A stretch of DNA of 64,000 nucleotides from Xylaria sp. FL1777 (taxonomy: Eukaryota > Ascomycota > Sordariomycetes > Xylariales > Xylariaceae): NCBI GenBank assembly GCA_022578965.1, contig MU400529.1:186001-250000 (forward strand). The letters are read 5' to 3'. A model generated the notes under the pieces. The model saw only the letters and a program-made list of their open reading frames with translations, searched no databases and was not told where the DNA came from. The translations under genes were made by a program, and so were the position numbers. Below are positions 37,814 to 49,078 of the stretch, one piece after another. Numbering within the stretch: position 1 is the first letter of the stretch; every line of letters starts with the position of its first letter.

Positions 37814-40643
37814 AATTTTTAGTACTTACGTTTTTTTCTGGCGTAAATTGAATCTTATTGTCGTGGGTTTCATACAAGGGATAATGAGATTATGACGCCG
37901 GCTGTTGGCCTAGTCGTATGATAGGGTCTTAAGGGTTAGGGACGATGTGTACCGAGGTAGGTCAGACCCTGGATTTCAAACCCCTTTAAAATTGGATTAA
38001 AACAACTCCCCGTATATTGAACGTTTCCTGGTGTATTTTCAGACTATGCCAAAGAGAACAAAGAAACCCCGTTGCATACAGTGTATATGGCGGGTTGATA
38101 TTCCGGCCGAGGAATATGAAGTACAACTGTTGTACGCGAAGGGTATGTGTTATTGAAGAGTACTTATGGTGCTTTCATTCCCCTCAACTGCCAGAAACTT
38201 CAAAAATTCTGACTAGCGGGCAAGTTTGAGTAGCGGATTTAAGGTAATAGAGCCAAGGTGGAAAGATGCGCCGAAGAATGCCGCGCAATACTTTGTACTT
38301 GGAAACATGTGTATGAGAAGATGTGGCCACCGTGACGCACTTGATATATATACTAACAGTAATGAGTATGTCAGGGGCTTCGAAATAATATTTGTCTAGG
38401 TATTCAAACCAAATGAAATGGGCAGAAACATAGTCTATATAAGGCACCATTATTTCTGCATCGCCGATATGAGTTGATAAGGGAATGATCAACACGGACA
38501 ATGACTGGGTGAATATGCTTGAGCCCATAATGTAGATCCATGACCTAAGCTTCTACATAACCCCTACTTAGTAGACCCTGAATTCTAGAAGACGAGCGAT
38601 GCTGCTACCCTGCATGATCTACGGTATTGGACTATTGAACTATATGCTCAGCGACTCCCCTTCTCTTCTGCTGGATACTTATTGGTCCTATGCACGGGGG
38701 CAACTTTGATTGACAATGGAAATGTCACTGTAAAGATATAGGGAGACAAATCAGATCAAATATTAATTCTATGACTACTATAAGAAACATTTCAAATCTT
38801 ACTTTTCTATAGATTCTACGGTTGTGGTAATTTGTTAGACGTCTTCGTAGAATAGCTCATGTATGTTTTATTTCTACATCAGGAGATATTGTTTTGCTAT
38901 TATGCAATTGCCGTCACGACAGGATGAGGAACTAATCACTTTATAGATCATATATATTTGTGAGCTCTTAGGTGTTGCCACGTCTCTACGTGCTAAGGAG
39001 CGATGACCTTCCGTACGTATATGTAAGGGTTATGAATCTTGTTGTTTGTGACGACCACTAAGCTATCCCTAATGGCATAGCCAACCATGGTGGCGTATAG
39101 TGCTTATGACTCTAACAATTATATCCCTTGACGTATCTCCGTGCAAACAAATATAAAGTGTACTCCTAGTTTTAAGTATGTTCCTTTATCGTAGGATCGT
39201 GGGATATATATATTGTCTAAAATCTCTTCTCCTCTGCCTCTCGTCGTAATCACGACTTTACCTGTGACCGTTCAGCAATCAATACTGTGAGGAACAAGTC
39301 TGGTATTAGCACAGTCGAGTTTAACAAAGCCTTCATACTTATAATTATACCTATACACATAGTTTGGCTAACATGAAACCTGGACTAGATATTCCGTGTT
39401 CATACCACGTACGGGCGTTTCTCCGAGAGCTTTGGGTGCCCTCGCTCAATACATTCAGCCTATCATGTGTTACATCAAGATCGTCCGATCCTTTTGCGTA
39501 CGGTGTGGCGAAGGGGCAGAAATCGATAGATATGCCTGGACGTGCGATATCGTCGAGGGCTATCCACGAGAGACTGTATATTTATGTCCGCGCAAGGTCT
39601 TTGGCGAAGGATACGGGGGTACGCACTTGTGCATTGAATGTATTACGAGGGCGAGACGGAGGCGATAGAGAGAGGTGTTAGGAGTCCTGTATTTGTGGTA
39701 GGTAACAAACACTTGTTGTTGCGCGATGGTTTCTGATACTCTTTCATGGTCTAGCCTCAGCTGTATACGCGAAGGTCTCCGTCCATGACAATAAGGAGAG
39801 GCAGACGGTATCTACAGAGGCTATATGGGAAAATAGGGTGATAGCGATGATTGCATCTTCATGATTTAGGAGTATTCGTCATGCCCCCCTCCTGCTAACA
39901 TTTTTGGAGCTGTTAGCTCAACAGCTAAATAGCCAGTTTATTGGTCATATGTCAATCAGTAGGGACTTCATACTTCTTGGTATCTCAAGCTAAACTACAG
40001 TTTCGATCTGTTTTATCGCGATAGTATCTAAGCGTCCAGCCCCTTGTTTCTGCCCAAGGCTAGCAAGCTCACGTGGTCACAGGTGGTAGAGGGAGACCCC
40101 TAATTCGGAAAGCAGTGTTAAATAATATTACTAAAATATGCTGTATATCTCTACATTCCAGAAACATTTGAATTGAAGACAAAAAAAACTTAGCTTTATA
40201 TTTATAATCGGAATCATTATTTATTATTTGAAACCTATTCAACATGTATACCTTAAATAACTGATCTAAGTCATAAGTATATCTTTTATAGCCCATTTCC
40301 TTTCCATGCCGTTCAAAGGTGGCTGTATTGTTAATGTTATGCGAGTAATACAGCTGTACCTTTTAATTCAAAATAACTCAATTTTCGGTACACATGGATT
40401 ACGTAGCCGCACCACAGGGATGCATGCCAGGGATCTACGTGATGCACTTGAATCCTAACGCATGTGCTGCGCAACATACACTGCAATATCCTAGAGTCTC
40501 ACCCAATGTCACTTTCACACATATAAGTATCCCCTGGGGCTCCCAACACCAAAACCCTCCCCTGCTATGACTAGGCGATCCTTATGCCCTTTCTACTCCG
40601 TTGACATCTACATCTGCACTTTCCCCTCCCCCAACGAGTCACT
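37814..40643. other. AT-rich intergenic region, 2.8 kb
   Basis: Separates the regulator from the O-methyltransferase. Strongly AT-rich at 38.7-39.3 and 40.1-40.4 kb, which could reflect RIP-mutated relics. Apart from the small Cys-rich frame at 39465, no gene is supported. The promoter of the O-methyltransferase lies at the right end. Confidence 0.4.
39465..39668 (+). CDS. Small Cys-rich ORF or relic, 67 codons
   Basis: Frame from ATG 39465 (MCYIKIVRSFCVRCGEG) to TAG 39668 with C-x2-C near the start, single Cys in WTCDIV and LCPRK, and a second C-x2-C (HLCIEC) before a basic tail. The pattern resembles small zinc-binding proteins common in fungal genomes that have spaced C/H pairs, but I cannot name a family. 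It may be an exon of a larger dead gene. Only composition and Cys spacing support it. Confidence 0.25.
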   Translation: MCYIKIVRSFCVRCGEGAEIDRYAWTCDIVEGYPRETVYLCPRKVFGEGYGGTHLCIECITRARRRR

Positions 40644-42012
40644 ATGGCGTCAGTTGACCAGATAGTCTCTAACCTCAGGGCCATTGGCACCCATTCGTTC
40701 GCCTCTGATGATGATAAACTCCTCCTCTTGGATGAGCTTCGCGGTGCGCTCCGCAGAGTCCAAACGCCTTGGGATGTGGCATGGGACCACGCCTGGGTGC
40801 ATGGTAACACTATCGCTGCAATCAAGACGTTGATTGACGCTTCTGTCTTTGCGAAATGGGCTGAATCAGGACGCAAGTCCTTGACCACACCCGAGCTCGC
40901 CGACATGACTGGTGCCGATCCTTTACTATTGAGTAAGCTCATATGTCCACTACTTCTTTTGCAGTCACCGATGGCGAACTTTGCAATGCCATACCTCACC
41001 TCGTGTCCAGCTATCAATTTGTGCGATAGTCGTATTGCGATGATATAGTATTCTATGTCCGACTTGTTCTCTTAGATTATAATACATGTCCTTGCTCGAG
41101 CGCTGACAATACATCAAAGAGCGCCTTCTGCGACAAGTCGCCGCAGAACACCTCATCACCGAAATTGGTGAAGATACCTACGCTTCAACCCCTTGGTCGC
41201 TCCGGGTGGGCACAGAATCGCCTTTCGCCTCCATCTATGGAAACTTTTACCATGACATAGTCACCCCGCTCTTCCTGTCGCTACCATCTTTCTTCAGGGA
41301 AGCAGGGTATAACAACCCGAGAAGCTTGATGAACAGCAACTTTCAACGTGTCCATGGCGAAGGCTCCACGTTCTTTGGATTTGTGTCGTCCGACAAAATC
41401 CTCAATCAACAATTTGCAGATGCCATGGACTGCCATTCCGCAGGTAATTTTACATCCTGGGTCAATCTCTATGACACAGACCAGGTTATTCAAGATGCGC
41501 GCCCTGGTCGCGCCCTTGTCGTAGACATCGGCGGCAGCAAGGGACACGACATTGAGAAGTTCTTGCAGAAACACCCCGATGTACCCAAGGAGAGCCTGAT
41601 TCTACAAGACTTGCCAGAGGTCCTGGAAAAGTTCACGCTCCCCACTGGAATCACTGCGTGTCCATACGACTTCTTCACGCCTCAGCCCGTGAAAGGGGCT
41701 CGCGTATACTACTTCCACATCGTGCTGCACGACTGGCCCGATGACACGGCAACTAAGATCCTGGAAGTCGTACGCGACGCGATGGAGCGCGGGTATTCTA
41801 GGCTCCTCATTCACGAGGTGATAGTTGCCACAAAAGAGCCCTCCTTGACCGCCACCACACTAGATATGACAATGATGGCGCTATTTGCAGCATTGGAACG
41901 GAGCGAGAATGAATGGCACAGCCTGATTGGCGGTGTCGAGGGCTTACAGATTGCTAAGATCTGGAGGGCGCGCCGAGCAGTCGAAAGCATCATTGAGATC
42001 GAACGAGTTTGA
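40644..42012 (+). CDS. SAM-dependent O-methyltransferase
   Basis: Two exons, 40644-40932 and 41120-42012, give 393 aa. The intron is unusually long (187 nt) with donor GTAAGC, branch GCTGAC and acceptor CAAAG. The N-terminal winged-helix dimerisation part (ELADMTGADPLLL joining RLLRQVAAEHLI) leads to the class I methyltransferase core: motif I VVDIGGSKGHDIEKF near residue 230, LILQDLPEVLE, and the catalytic FHIVLHDWPDD with the His-Asp-Trp at about 300. This is the plant/fungal type that methylates phenolic or other hydroxyls. It could methylate a tyrosine-derived or other hydroxyl of the cluster product. Adjacent genes are on the opposite strand. Confidence 0.92.
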
Positions 42013-42505
42013 GTTTTGGGCTTAGAAGTAGTAAGAGGCGCAGATTAGGTCTTTCACTATTTGTCTTTGACTAGATAGCTAGTTTTCCTCTTAATGTGAA
42101 CATGATATTTATCTACCCTGCTTGCCCTCTATGTGCTGTGTACTGCTTCTTGGTAGTTTATTATGAGCATTTTAGTGACTTAGCGTTCTAGAGAAACAGA
42201 GCTTACTTCACGACGCGCGTAAGGTACTCGGTGTTTACTGGAGAGATAAGGAGTGCAAGAGAAAGATTGCTGTCAATCATCTAGTACTTTATGCTCAGTT
42301 CAATACGCAGAACCTTTTAGATCCAATAATTCATTATTGCAAGTATCAGACTAACTAATCAGAGACTAAAATACTATGCCTAAGCTACCTCGTCATGTAA
42401 GACTACACCTCCATATTGTACAATACGTGAAAGTTAATTAGGCTGCGGCGAAAAGTCAGCAGCCCCCGGTGCCATCCCTTTGCCCTCACAGTCGGCAACT
42501 TATCA
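42013..42505. other. Intergenic between convergent 3' ends
   Basis: 493 bp; 3' regions of the methyltransferase and the membrane protein. Nothing else seen. Confidence 0.45.
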
Positions 42506-44099
42506 TTACACGTTTTCTCCTGTTCTCGTGACACGAACCTCATCGGTAACGCGGATACCATTATTGAGTGAAGTATGCCCATTGGGCTGAGGAGTTGCGG
42601 CAGTATTGGACAGCAAGACCTGTTCATCGCTCCCGTTGTTTGGAGCTGGCCCTTTTGTATAGCACTCAGTGTAAGTCGTGACCTCGTCATCGGCGGCTGT
42701 AGTGAGGTCGTAAAGTTTTGGGCGAAAGCCGCGCTTACCGCCACTCCCAATCGTAGGCTGCGATCTATGAACTAGTCTGTTTAGTCTGAATTTATCGGTT
42801 CTTCCCGACCCATCGTCAGAGGTAGATTTAGGCAAAACCCGTCGAATCATAATCTTGAAGAGAGGTCGGCACACGGGAATGCAGATGCAGATCATGGTTA
42901 CGGATTGTTCGACCGTAGACCACAAGAGAAGACCCACGGTGTCTCCTGTATCATTATTAACAGATTAGACGAGACTGTGAACGGGACCGTCTTGGTGGAG
43001 TGCTACGTACTTAAGTAGTCGGGACTCGACAGACCACCGATCTCTAGTGCTCGCTTGATTCCACTTGCTGCGGCCCTACAACCAAGTCTATGTCAGCATT
43101 CGTAACTCAAAAACAGGTCGTCTTGATACGGAGACTTACAGGACTCCCAGGCTCATACTAGCGAGAATCACAATCTTCTCTTGCTTGTTTATTTTAAGGG
43201 CCCAGATAAACAACCAAGGCAGGACGGCGAACAGAATATCGACAATAACAGTAGAGACTGAAGCATAGTTAGCAGAAATCTACATAAAGAGACTCGTCTA
43301 GGGGTATCGCGAACACGTACTGTTGAGAACTGTTGACGCTGGAACAGCGCTTATTACACAATGTCCCCCTGGGATTCGCCGGTCCCATAGGTACGCAAAA
43401 GGTCTGCACCTGCATGTCTGTCAACTCGTGTTCGTGTAACTAATTTTTGTATTTCGTGTTCTATTGGGTAGATGGCGGATCGAAGGATAAACAAGGCTTA
43501 TCACGTACTATTTCAATATTCAATTAGCCCTATGATGAAACAAGAGGCGTGGTTATGACAATCGGGGATAATCACTCACCTGCAGCCAGAATGCGAACAA
43601 TACAGAGATAGAAGCGGCTAAAAGCCCACTCATAGCTGTCCATATCACTATTACTTGCCAGCGCACCTTCACAAGTCGCAATAGAAACAGGCCAAGAGAC
43701 CATTTGGCAATAGCCGTCCCGAGGACAGTGAATGTCTGGCCGATTGCTTCCCACAAGATGGCTTCGACAATATTGTCTTCATTACCGATCTCGGCGTTAC
43801 TCTGCCCAAGTCCCAAAGTAGCTGCCTTCGTGTAAAAGGAAGTCATCAGCGCCAAGCAGACCTACAATGAAGGAGAAGTCAGTAACTCTGTTAGAGACAC
43901 GCGCCCGAGAATCGGGGAGACCATGGGAAGAAGCTCTTGGACTACGGACATAAGCGAGGATGTAAACATGGTCGTCGCCGCCGAATGCTCGCAGCACAAC
44001 AAGCCGAGTGTAAAGTCGAAGCAGAAGGAAGATAGTCGTTAAGCCAGTGAGCGACCACATAGTGGCGACAAGCGTCACGCCTCCACCTTTAATCGCCAT
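42506..44099 (-). CDS. Fungal rhodopsin-like (PTH11/SAT-type) integral membrane protein
   Basis: Six exons, 44099-43950, 43861-43580, 43417-43321, 43257-43140, 43075-43011 and 42945-42506, phase-consistent throughout, give 383 aa. Family marks in order: TTIFLLLRLYTRLVVLRAFGGDD, KWSLGLFLLRLVKVRW, CRPFAYLWDRRIPGGHC, STVIVDILFAVLPWLFIWAL, KIVILASMSLGVLAA, and TVGLLLWSTVEQSVTMICIC. These are the seven-helix fungal rhodopsin-domain proteins often named integral membrane protein, some of which sit in secondary-metabolite clusters or act as PTH11-like receptors. The hydrophilic C-terminus is about 100 residues. The first donor (GTCCGT) is non-consensus. Ligand and role are unknown; it may be a cluster membrane component. 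Confidence 0.87.
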
Positions 44100-45749
44100 T
44101 GTGCTTGCTGTTGGTCAACTTTAGGCAGGATTTGAAGCAGGAGAAGCGGATGGGAAAGCCCCATCATATTAGCGTACTCTAGCAGAAAAGAAAAAGAGTA
44201 CGTTGCGGTGTTTTGAGGGGGCTATAGGACTTAGTTGCGCAGACTCTCATTGAGTTTGGGAAAGTATGATCATCAGAACTGTCAGTGAGTATCTGAATAC
44301 CATCTGTGGCGTTACAACAAAGCCCTGTCAAAACTCCTTCTGTGTGGGATATGACACCCGATGTAGGCTGGCAAGCTGACGTGAGCTGTAAGTTGCAAGG
44401 AAGGATTCGGGGCCGATTAGGTGTGATTGTTGTGATGGGATTTGGGAGGGGAGGGCGCGCGGGGGAGGAACTTATTGCATGGCAGCATGTTGGTACTGCC
44501 TCATGCGAGCGTACAGTACAGAGCGAGCAGTTGGAGGTGTCATTATGCGAAAGCCCTCGGTCGCCTTTCGGTCATTGGATACTGTGGGCATCTTTTGATT
44601 CTATCGGTACACCAAACAGCGACATCTATACTTACCTCAGTACACATGAAGTCAACCGTTCGAATCCTACCCACATGATGATATTTCGGGGTTTCCAATC
44701 ATAATAGGTAAATCACAGAAAATGCCGACCGTGATTGACATGGTATCTGCTCGAGTCCTTACCAGGAACCTATCCCGGAACCCCAAGGCGATATCTTATG
44801 GACCTACCTAGCAAGGTATTACCAGCATTTATCCCGCGGGCGTGCCGATCATATCATGCGTCTCTTTACTGATACGTCGGTATTTCCAATCAACCACACC
44901 ATCTTCGTCGGTCCGCATCATGAAGTCAGTTGAACCCGCCTTTTCAATCCCAGCGGGAAGCGGGCGGCTTAAAGTGGGCGATCTGATCTAGACTCCTACC
45001 GGGGTAACTGCTAGCATTGCCAACATGAACCTGAGTACATGTAAGTAGGCATTGTTATCGCGCAGGGGGGATATGTGTAGAGTACCAGCAAAGCCCGCCG
45101 TATCTCGGTTTCGAATCCGAGGTAGAAATATGACCAGGGCGGCAAACTAGGGGTAGGCCATACATAAAAGACGTTGACTTGAATGATGCTTAGAGAAATA
45201 TAACAATTTCAATATCTAAACTTCAAAATTAATCAAACATTTGAATTTTTGTTCAATTCAGTATTAGCAATAGGAACGAAATAATTAATAACTTGAATGG
45301 TAGCTTTTATATAGCGTTCAACCAACTAAATATAATTATAAACACATGCGGCCGCCTCTTTGCTAGTGGCAAATAAGTCTTCGTTCTTAAGCGCCATAAT
45401 ACCTACCTGTACAGATTAACCTAGCCATATAGAGTAGCCTATACAAATACTGCGTATGCGTAGACTGACTGACCATTCGCGTATAGACATACAAACCCAT
45501 ATCCGTACACAGTACACTACAGAGTTAACCCTACTCCTAGCCTGGCTGCAGGGAACTTATATGCGCAGTAAGGCTGCAGGGGGTTATGCGCCGACGCCCA
45601 AATGAGAAGCAAGCTTTCCTTTCAGGGACGAAAACCTCCCCATATTCTTGTTAGCGAAGGAGCCCAACCTAAAAACCCATCCTTTCACTCCACTTTGTTC
45701 CGTGAAAACCGAGGGCATTTTGGATCTAGGACTAGGTGGAGCACGGGCC
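44100..45749. other. Intergenic with AT-rich block
   Basis: 1.65 kb. 45180-45345 is very AT-rich and abruptly ends at a GCGGCCGC-containing stretch. No gene recognised; the proximal part is the promoter of the membrane protein. Confidence 0.4.
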
Positions 45750-45760
45750 TTAGCCCGTGC
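45741..45760. repeat. Perfect 8-bp-arm hairpin
   Basis: Arms GCACGGGC and GCCCGTGC with the four-base loop CTTA. It overlaps the stop codon of the fragment that follows on the minus strand. Could act as a 3'-end structure or be chance. Confidence 0.5.
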
Positions 45761-46172
45761 GGAGTTGACCCTTGTCGCCGGGATTAGATTCCGTACAGTT
45801 CCGTGACATGGAGGTAGTGTAGATTTCGTCCCAGATCTGATGCATCAGTGTAAGCATGTCCTGATCGAAGGCTGCTTCAAATATAGTATACACATTTGGC
45901 AAGTCGTTTCCTGCATATAACGTATGCAGCTGTTGGGTTGCGGCCCAGCCCTTCAATATGCGCCGTGTCGAGTTAAATAGTGTCTGCTAAAAGGGGCTAA
46001 TCAGCATTTGACCGTGGACAGGTAGGTCAACCCAATACACATCTACAACAAACTCATCCCTCCAGATACTTAGATCCTTCGAACGATGAACATGAAGAAT
46101 CGTAAATAGATTTTCTGAAAACCCTAAGACTAGAGCTGGAAAATATGTGCGGTCGTCCTGGTGAGGCCAGTT
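45750..46172 (-). pseudogene. Unrecognised gene fragment, two exon-like pieces
   Basis: Minus-strand piece 46172-46047 (after acceptor TTGACTGTAG) reads NWPHQDDRTYFPALVLGFSE and ends at RDEFV before GTAGATG. A 61-nt gap (46046-45986 on the plus strand) ends with a CTGAT branch-like site and CCCTTTTAG; it is then followed in frame by 45985-45750, reading QTLFNSTRRILKGWAATQQL through EAAFDQDMLTLMHQIWDEIY. Codon use and hydrophobic patterning look like a real protein of ~120 residues, but I found no start codon exon upstream and recognise no family. It may be the surviving 3' end of a cluster gene. The exact boundary of the second piece is uncertain by one base. Confidence 0.35.
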
Positions 46173-47195
46173 CTACAGTCAACACAAAAACCACCGACTG
46201 GGCTTTTTGGGGGGGCCTCGACATATCCGATAGAGCAACCATATGATACACCCGTCCAATAAGTAATTGGCTAGAGAAACTACCTATGAAATACTTTATA
46301 TTGTATAATTATTATACTCGGTATAGCTCAGCTGGGGGGAAGTAGGTGTGAGTTTGTGTGTGCCCTTTGGGTAGTATCGAATAACGTCTTAGACAACTAA
46401 CCCCTATTGGCCCAGGTTTACCCCAAATCATCCGAGATGTCTCACGCAGGAGACTGGCACAGGCTTAGAGCCTGCCTTAACCAGCCAGGCCTTCAGTGAA
46501 TGCCTCCTGTAATGACGGGTGTCTTACGTAGGTATTCATACCAGCCACTTTGGATACCTTGGAAGGAGAGGAGCATGCGAGGGGTGCCAGTGATTGTTCC
46601 CAGCGGAGCTGATTAGTGACAAACATTTCATATTCATGGGAATGACTATAGCACTAAGGAAGGCTGTATAGAATTACGACATCCCACCACCCGAGTGAAT
46701 GTAACTCCAAAAGAAATGCATCGTTCAGACCCTCCTTCCAAGAGGTCTACTGCCACGCACACGCCGAGAATGCGCCTAAAGAGCGGTGCCACTGGGAAAG
46801 ACTTAACGCTAATAGGCGCGTTCAAGCACAGATTTATGTAAAGGCGGAACATTGTGGGTGGTTGATCATGTATAGCTAGGGAATAGCTCCCCATGCCGCA
46901 TAAGCTTGGGGAGGTCAAACGCATTTGCCGCGCATGCGCGTCATAAACACCACCCAAGCAGTAATAGTTTTTACCCAATCAGTCAATCTATCCATAATAT
47001 TCACAAGAAGCCTTTATTTCCCCTCACTTGCACTACATTTAAGCAACCGATAGTTATATTATGAGTTGGGTGGTGTTAACTAAGGTATAGCAGAATAGCC
47101 CCATAATCAACCGTCCTCAGAATCGGTTACTAGGTCCAGCACATCGCCTCGATTGATACAACAACCTGTTAGACCGGCTGGTACAATACAAGATT
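46173..47195. other. Intergenic, upstream of P450
   Basis: About 1 kb. One 110-codon minus-strand frame (46978-46646) lacks recognisable features. A tRNA-like A-box near 46320 has no matching B-box. The right end is the P450 promoter. Confidence 0.4.
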
Positions 47196-49078
47196 ATGAT
47201 TGACGTTCTCAGACTCGTTGTTTCAGGTACCCTCATTGTCTTTTTCTGGCAATTATTCCGTATTGGACGGCGGCCAAAGGATTTTCCACCCGGGCCTCCT
47301 ACATTTCCTATCCTAGGAAACATCCATCTTGTAAGATGCGTAACAGTATCAACTGCCAATATGTTATGCTAGGTTTTTAACCTGTGGCATCTAGGTTCCA
47401 AACCACGATGTACATTTGCAGTTTCAAAAATGGGCTCAAGAATACGGCCCAGTATGTAGTGTTATGCTGGGAAGTAAAACAATGATTCTCCTATCAAGTG
47501 ACCGTGCGGTAAAGGATATCCTTGACAAAAGGAGCGCTGTCTCAAGCGATAGGATGGACTTATACATGGGCCAAACGCTTGCAAGCGGTGGGTTACGTGT
47601 ATTAATGATGGTAAGTAGGAAATGACTGCGAAATAGGATAGGCCATAGTCTGGGTGCTGATGCTTTCCCTAGCGCTACGGGCAAACCTGGAGGATGGTAA
47701 GTGCCATCGTAGATATGTTATCAAAGATTACAACCTAACCGTGTGGCAGATTCGACGTATTTTACATCACCGTCTTAACATATATGCTGCTTGTTCTTTT
47801 GAGCCTTATCAAGTTCTCGAGGCTCGGCAGTTGATGTGCGATATACTCAACGAGCCGGAACGCTTCACAGAAAATGTTCGTCGTTACGCGAACTCAATTA
47901 CAACCGCAACTACTTTTGGGTATGGATCACCTTTTACTGCTCTTTTTCAACTAGTCGAAAGCAAGCTAAAAGTTCTTAGGTATCGAGTTACCACGTATGA
48001 AGATGCTCACTTCCAAGAGTTATTCAAGGTCTTCGGTGAATTTGTTCTCCTCGCACAGACTGGTGTTGCGTCTATTCTTGACTATATGCCTACACTACGA
48101 CTCCTCCCTGCATGGGTGCTACCCCCGAAGAAGCGGGCTAGGGCACATCATGAACGAGAAAAGACGCTTTATAGATATCACTGGGATAAAACGAAAGCGA
48201 GCATTTTGTCTTCAGGAAGCTCAAATCCGTCCTTCAGCGTGGGCTTAGTCAAAGAACAAGATAAGCACGGGTTTAGCGATGACTTTGCTTCGTATATTAC
48301 CGGTACCCTTCTTGAAGCTGGCAGTGACACCACTTCAAACACTCTGATTGGATTCCTCTGCGCCATGCTCCTTTTTCCAGACGTCCAGCGACGCGCCCAG
48401 GCTGAGATTGATAGAGTGATTGGGGTAGATAGGATGCCGGTTCCAGAGGATGAGATGCAGTTGCAATACATCCGTGGGTGTGTCAAAGAGTCTCTCCGAT
48501 GGATGCCGACGACCATTTTGGGGGCAATTCCCCATGCCCTTACGCAAGACGAGTACTACATGGGATTCCGACTACCAAAAGGAGCCGGGCTTCTTAACAA
48601 TGTCTACACAATTCACAACGACGCTACTCGCTACCCACACCCGCGTCAGTTTGATCCAGAACGCTTCAAGGACGACAAGCAATCCTTTTTCGATGCCGCG
48701 ACCAACCCGGACGTATCGAAGCGTGACCATTTTGCTTTTGGGGCGGGACGCAGGATCTGCCCCGGTATACATGTGGCAGAACGAAGTCTCTTCATAGCTA
48801 TTGCCACGCTCCTGTGGGCTTTCAATTTCCGCTGCCCAGTCGATGAAAATGGTAACGAGGTAACCCCGGATCCTACAAAGGTGACTCAAGGGTTCGTGTG
48901 TGCCCCGATGCCATTCAAGGCCGTCATAACACCACGAGATAAAAGGAGAGCGAGTATCGTGTATGGGGAATGGGAGATGGCGAAGGAAAAGAACCTTGAA
49001 TCCGACACGATGCAATGGAAAAGCTTTCCAGGGCCTGTAAGCAACCCGTCCATGGAAAATGATAAGGAGTTCGCCTAA
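47196..49078 (+). CDS. Cytochrome P450 monooxygenase
   Basis: Five exons, 47196-47330, 47395-47610, 47673-47696 (an eight-codon micro-exon, RYGQTWRM), 47750-47919 and 47980-49078, give 547 aa. An N-terminal membrane anchor (VLRLVVSGTLIVFFW) is followed by a Pro-rich hinge FPPGPPTFPILG. The I-helix AGSDTTS is near residue 295, the K-helix ESLRW near 350, and the haem loop FGAGRRICPG has its Cys at about 442. The family resembles CYP enzymes annotated as O-methylsterigmatocystin oxidoreductase-like. The 60-nt fourth intron is a multiple of three and lacks a stop, so it reads through; splicing gives TTTFGYRVTTYED, matching relatives. ER-anchored oxidase, probably tailoring the cluster product. 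Confidence 0.93.

Noticed and set aside
38184..38528. 114-codon minus-strand frame with hydrophobic stretches
   Set aside because: Ile/Tyr/Ser-rich composition expected from AT-rich DNA; I considered a membrane acyltransferase remnant but could not find a conserved motif.
45105..45130. B-box-like GGTTTCGAATCC
   Set aside because: One extra T in the box and no A-box or cloverleaf upstream.
46315..46395. tRNA-like start (GGTATAGCTCAGCTGGG)
   Set aside because: A-box resembles a tRNA, but no GGTTCRANNCC B-box follows at the right distance and no acceptor stem pairs.
46646..46978. 110-codon minus-strand frame upstream of the P450
   Set aside because: No recognisable motif, no splice continuation, and it overlaps the probable P450 promoter.
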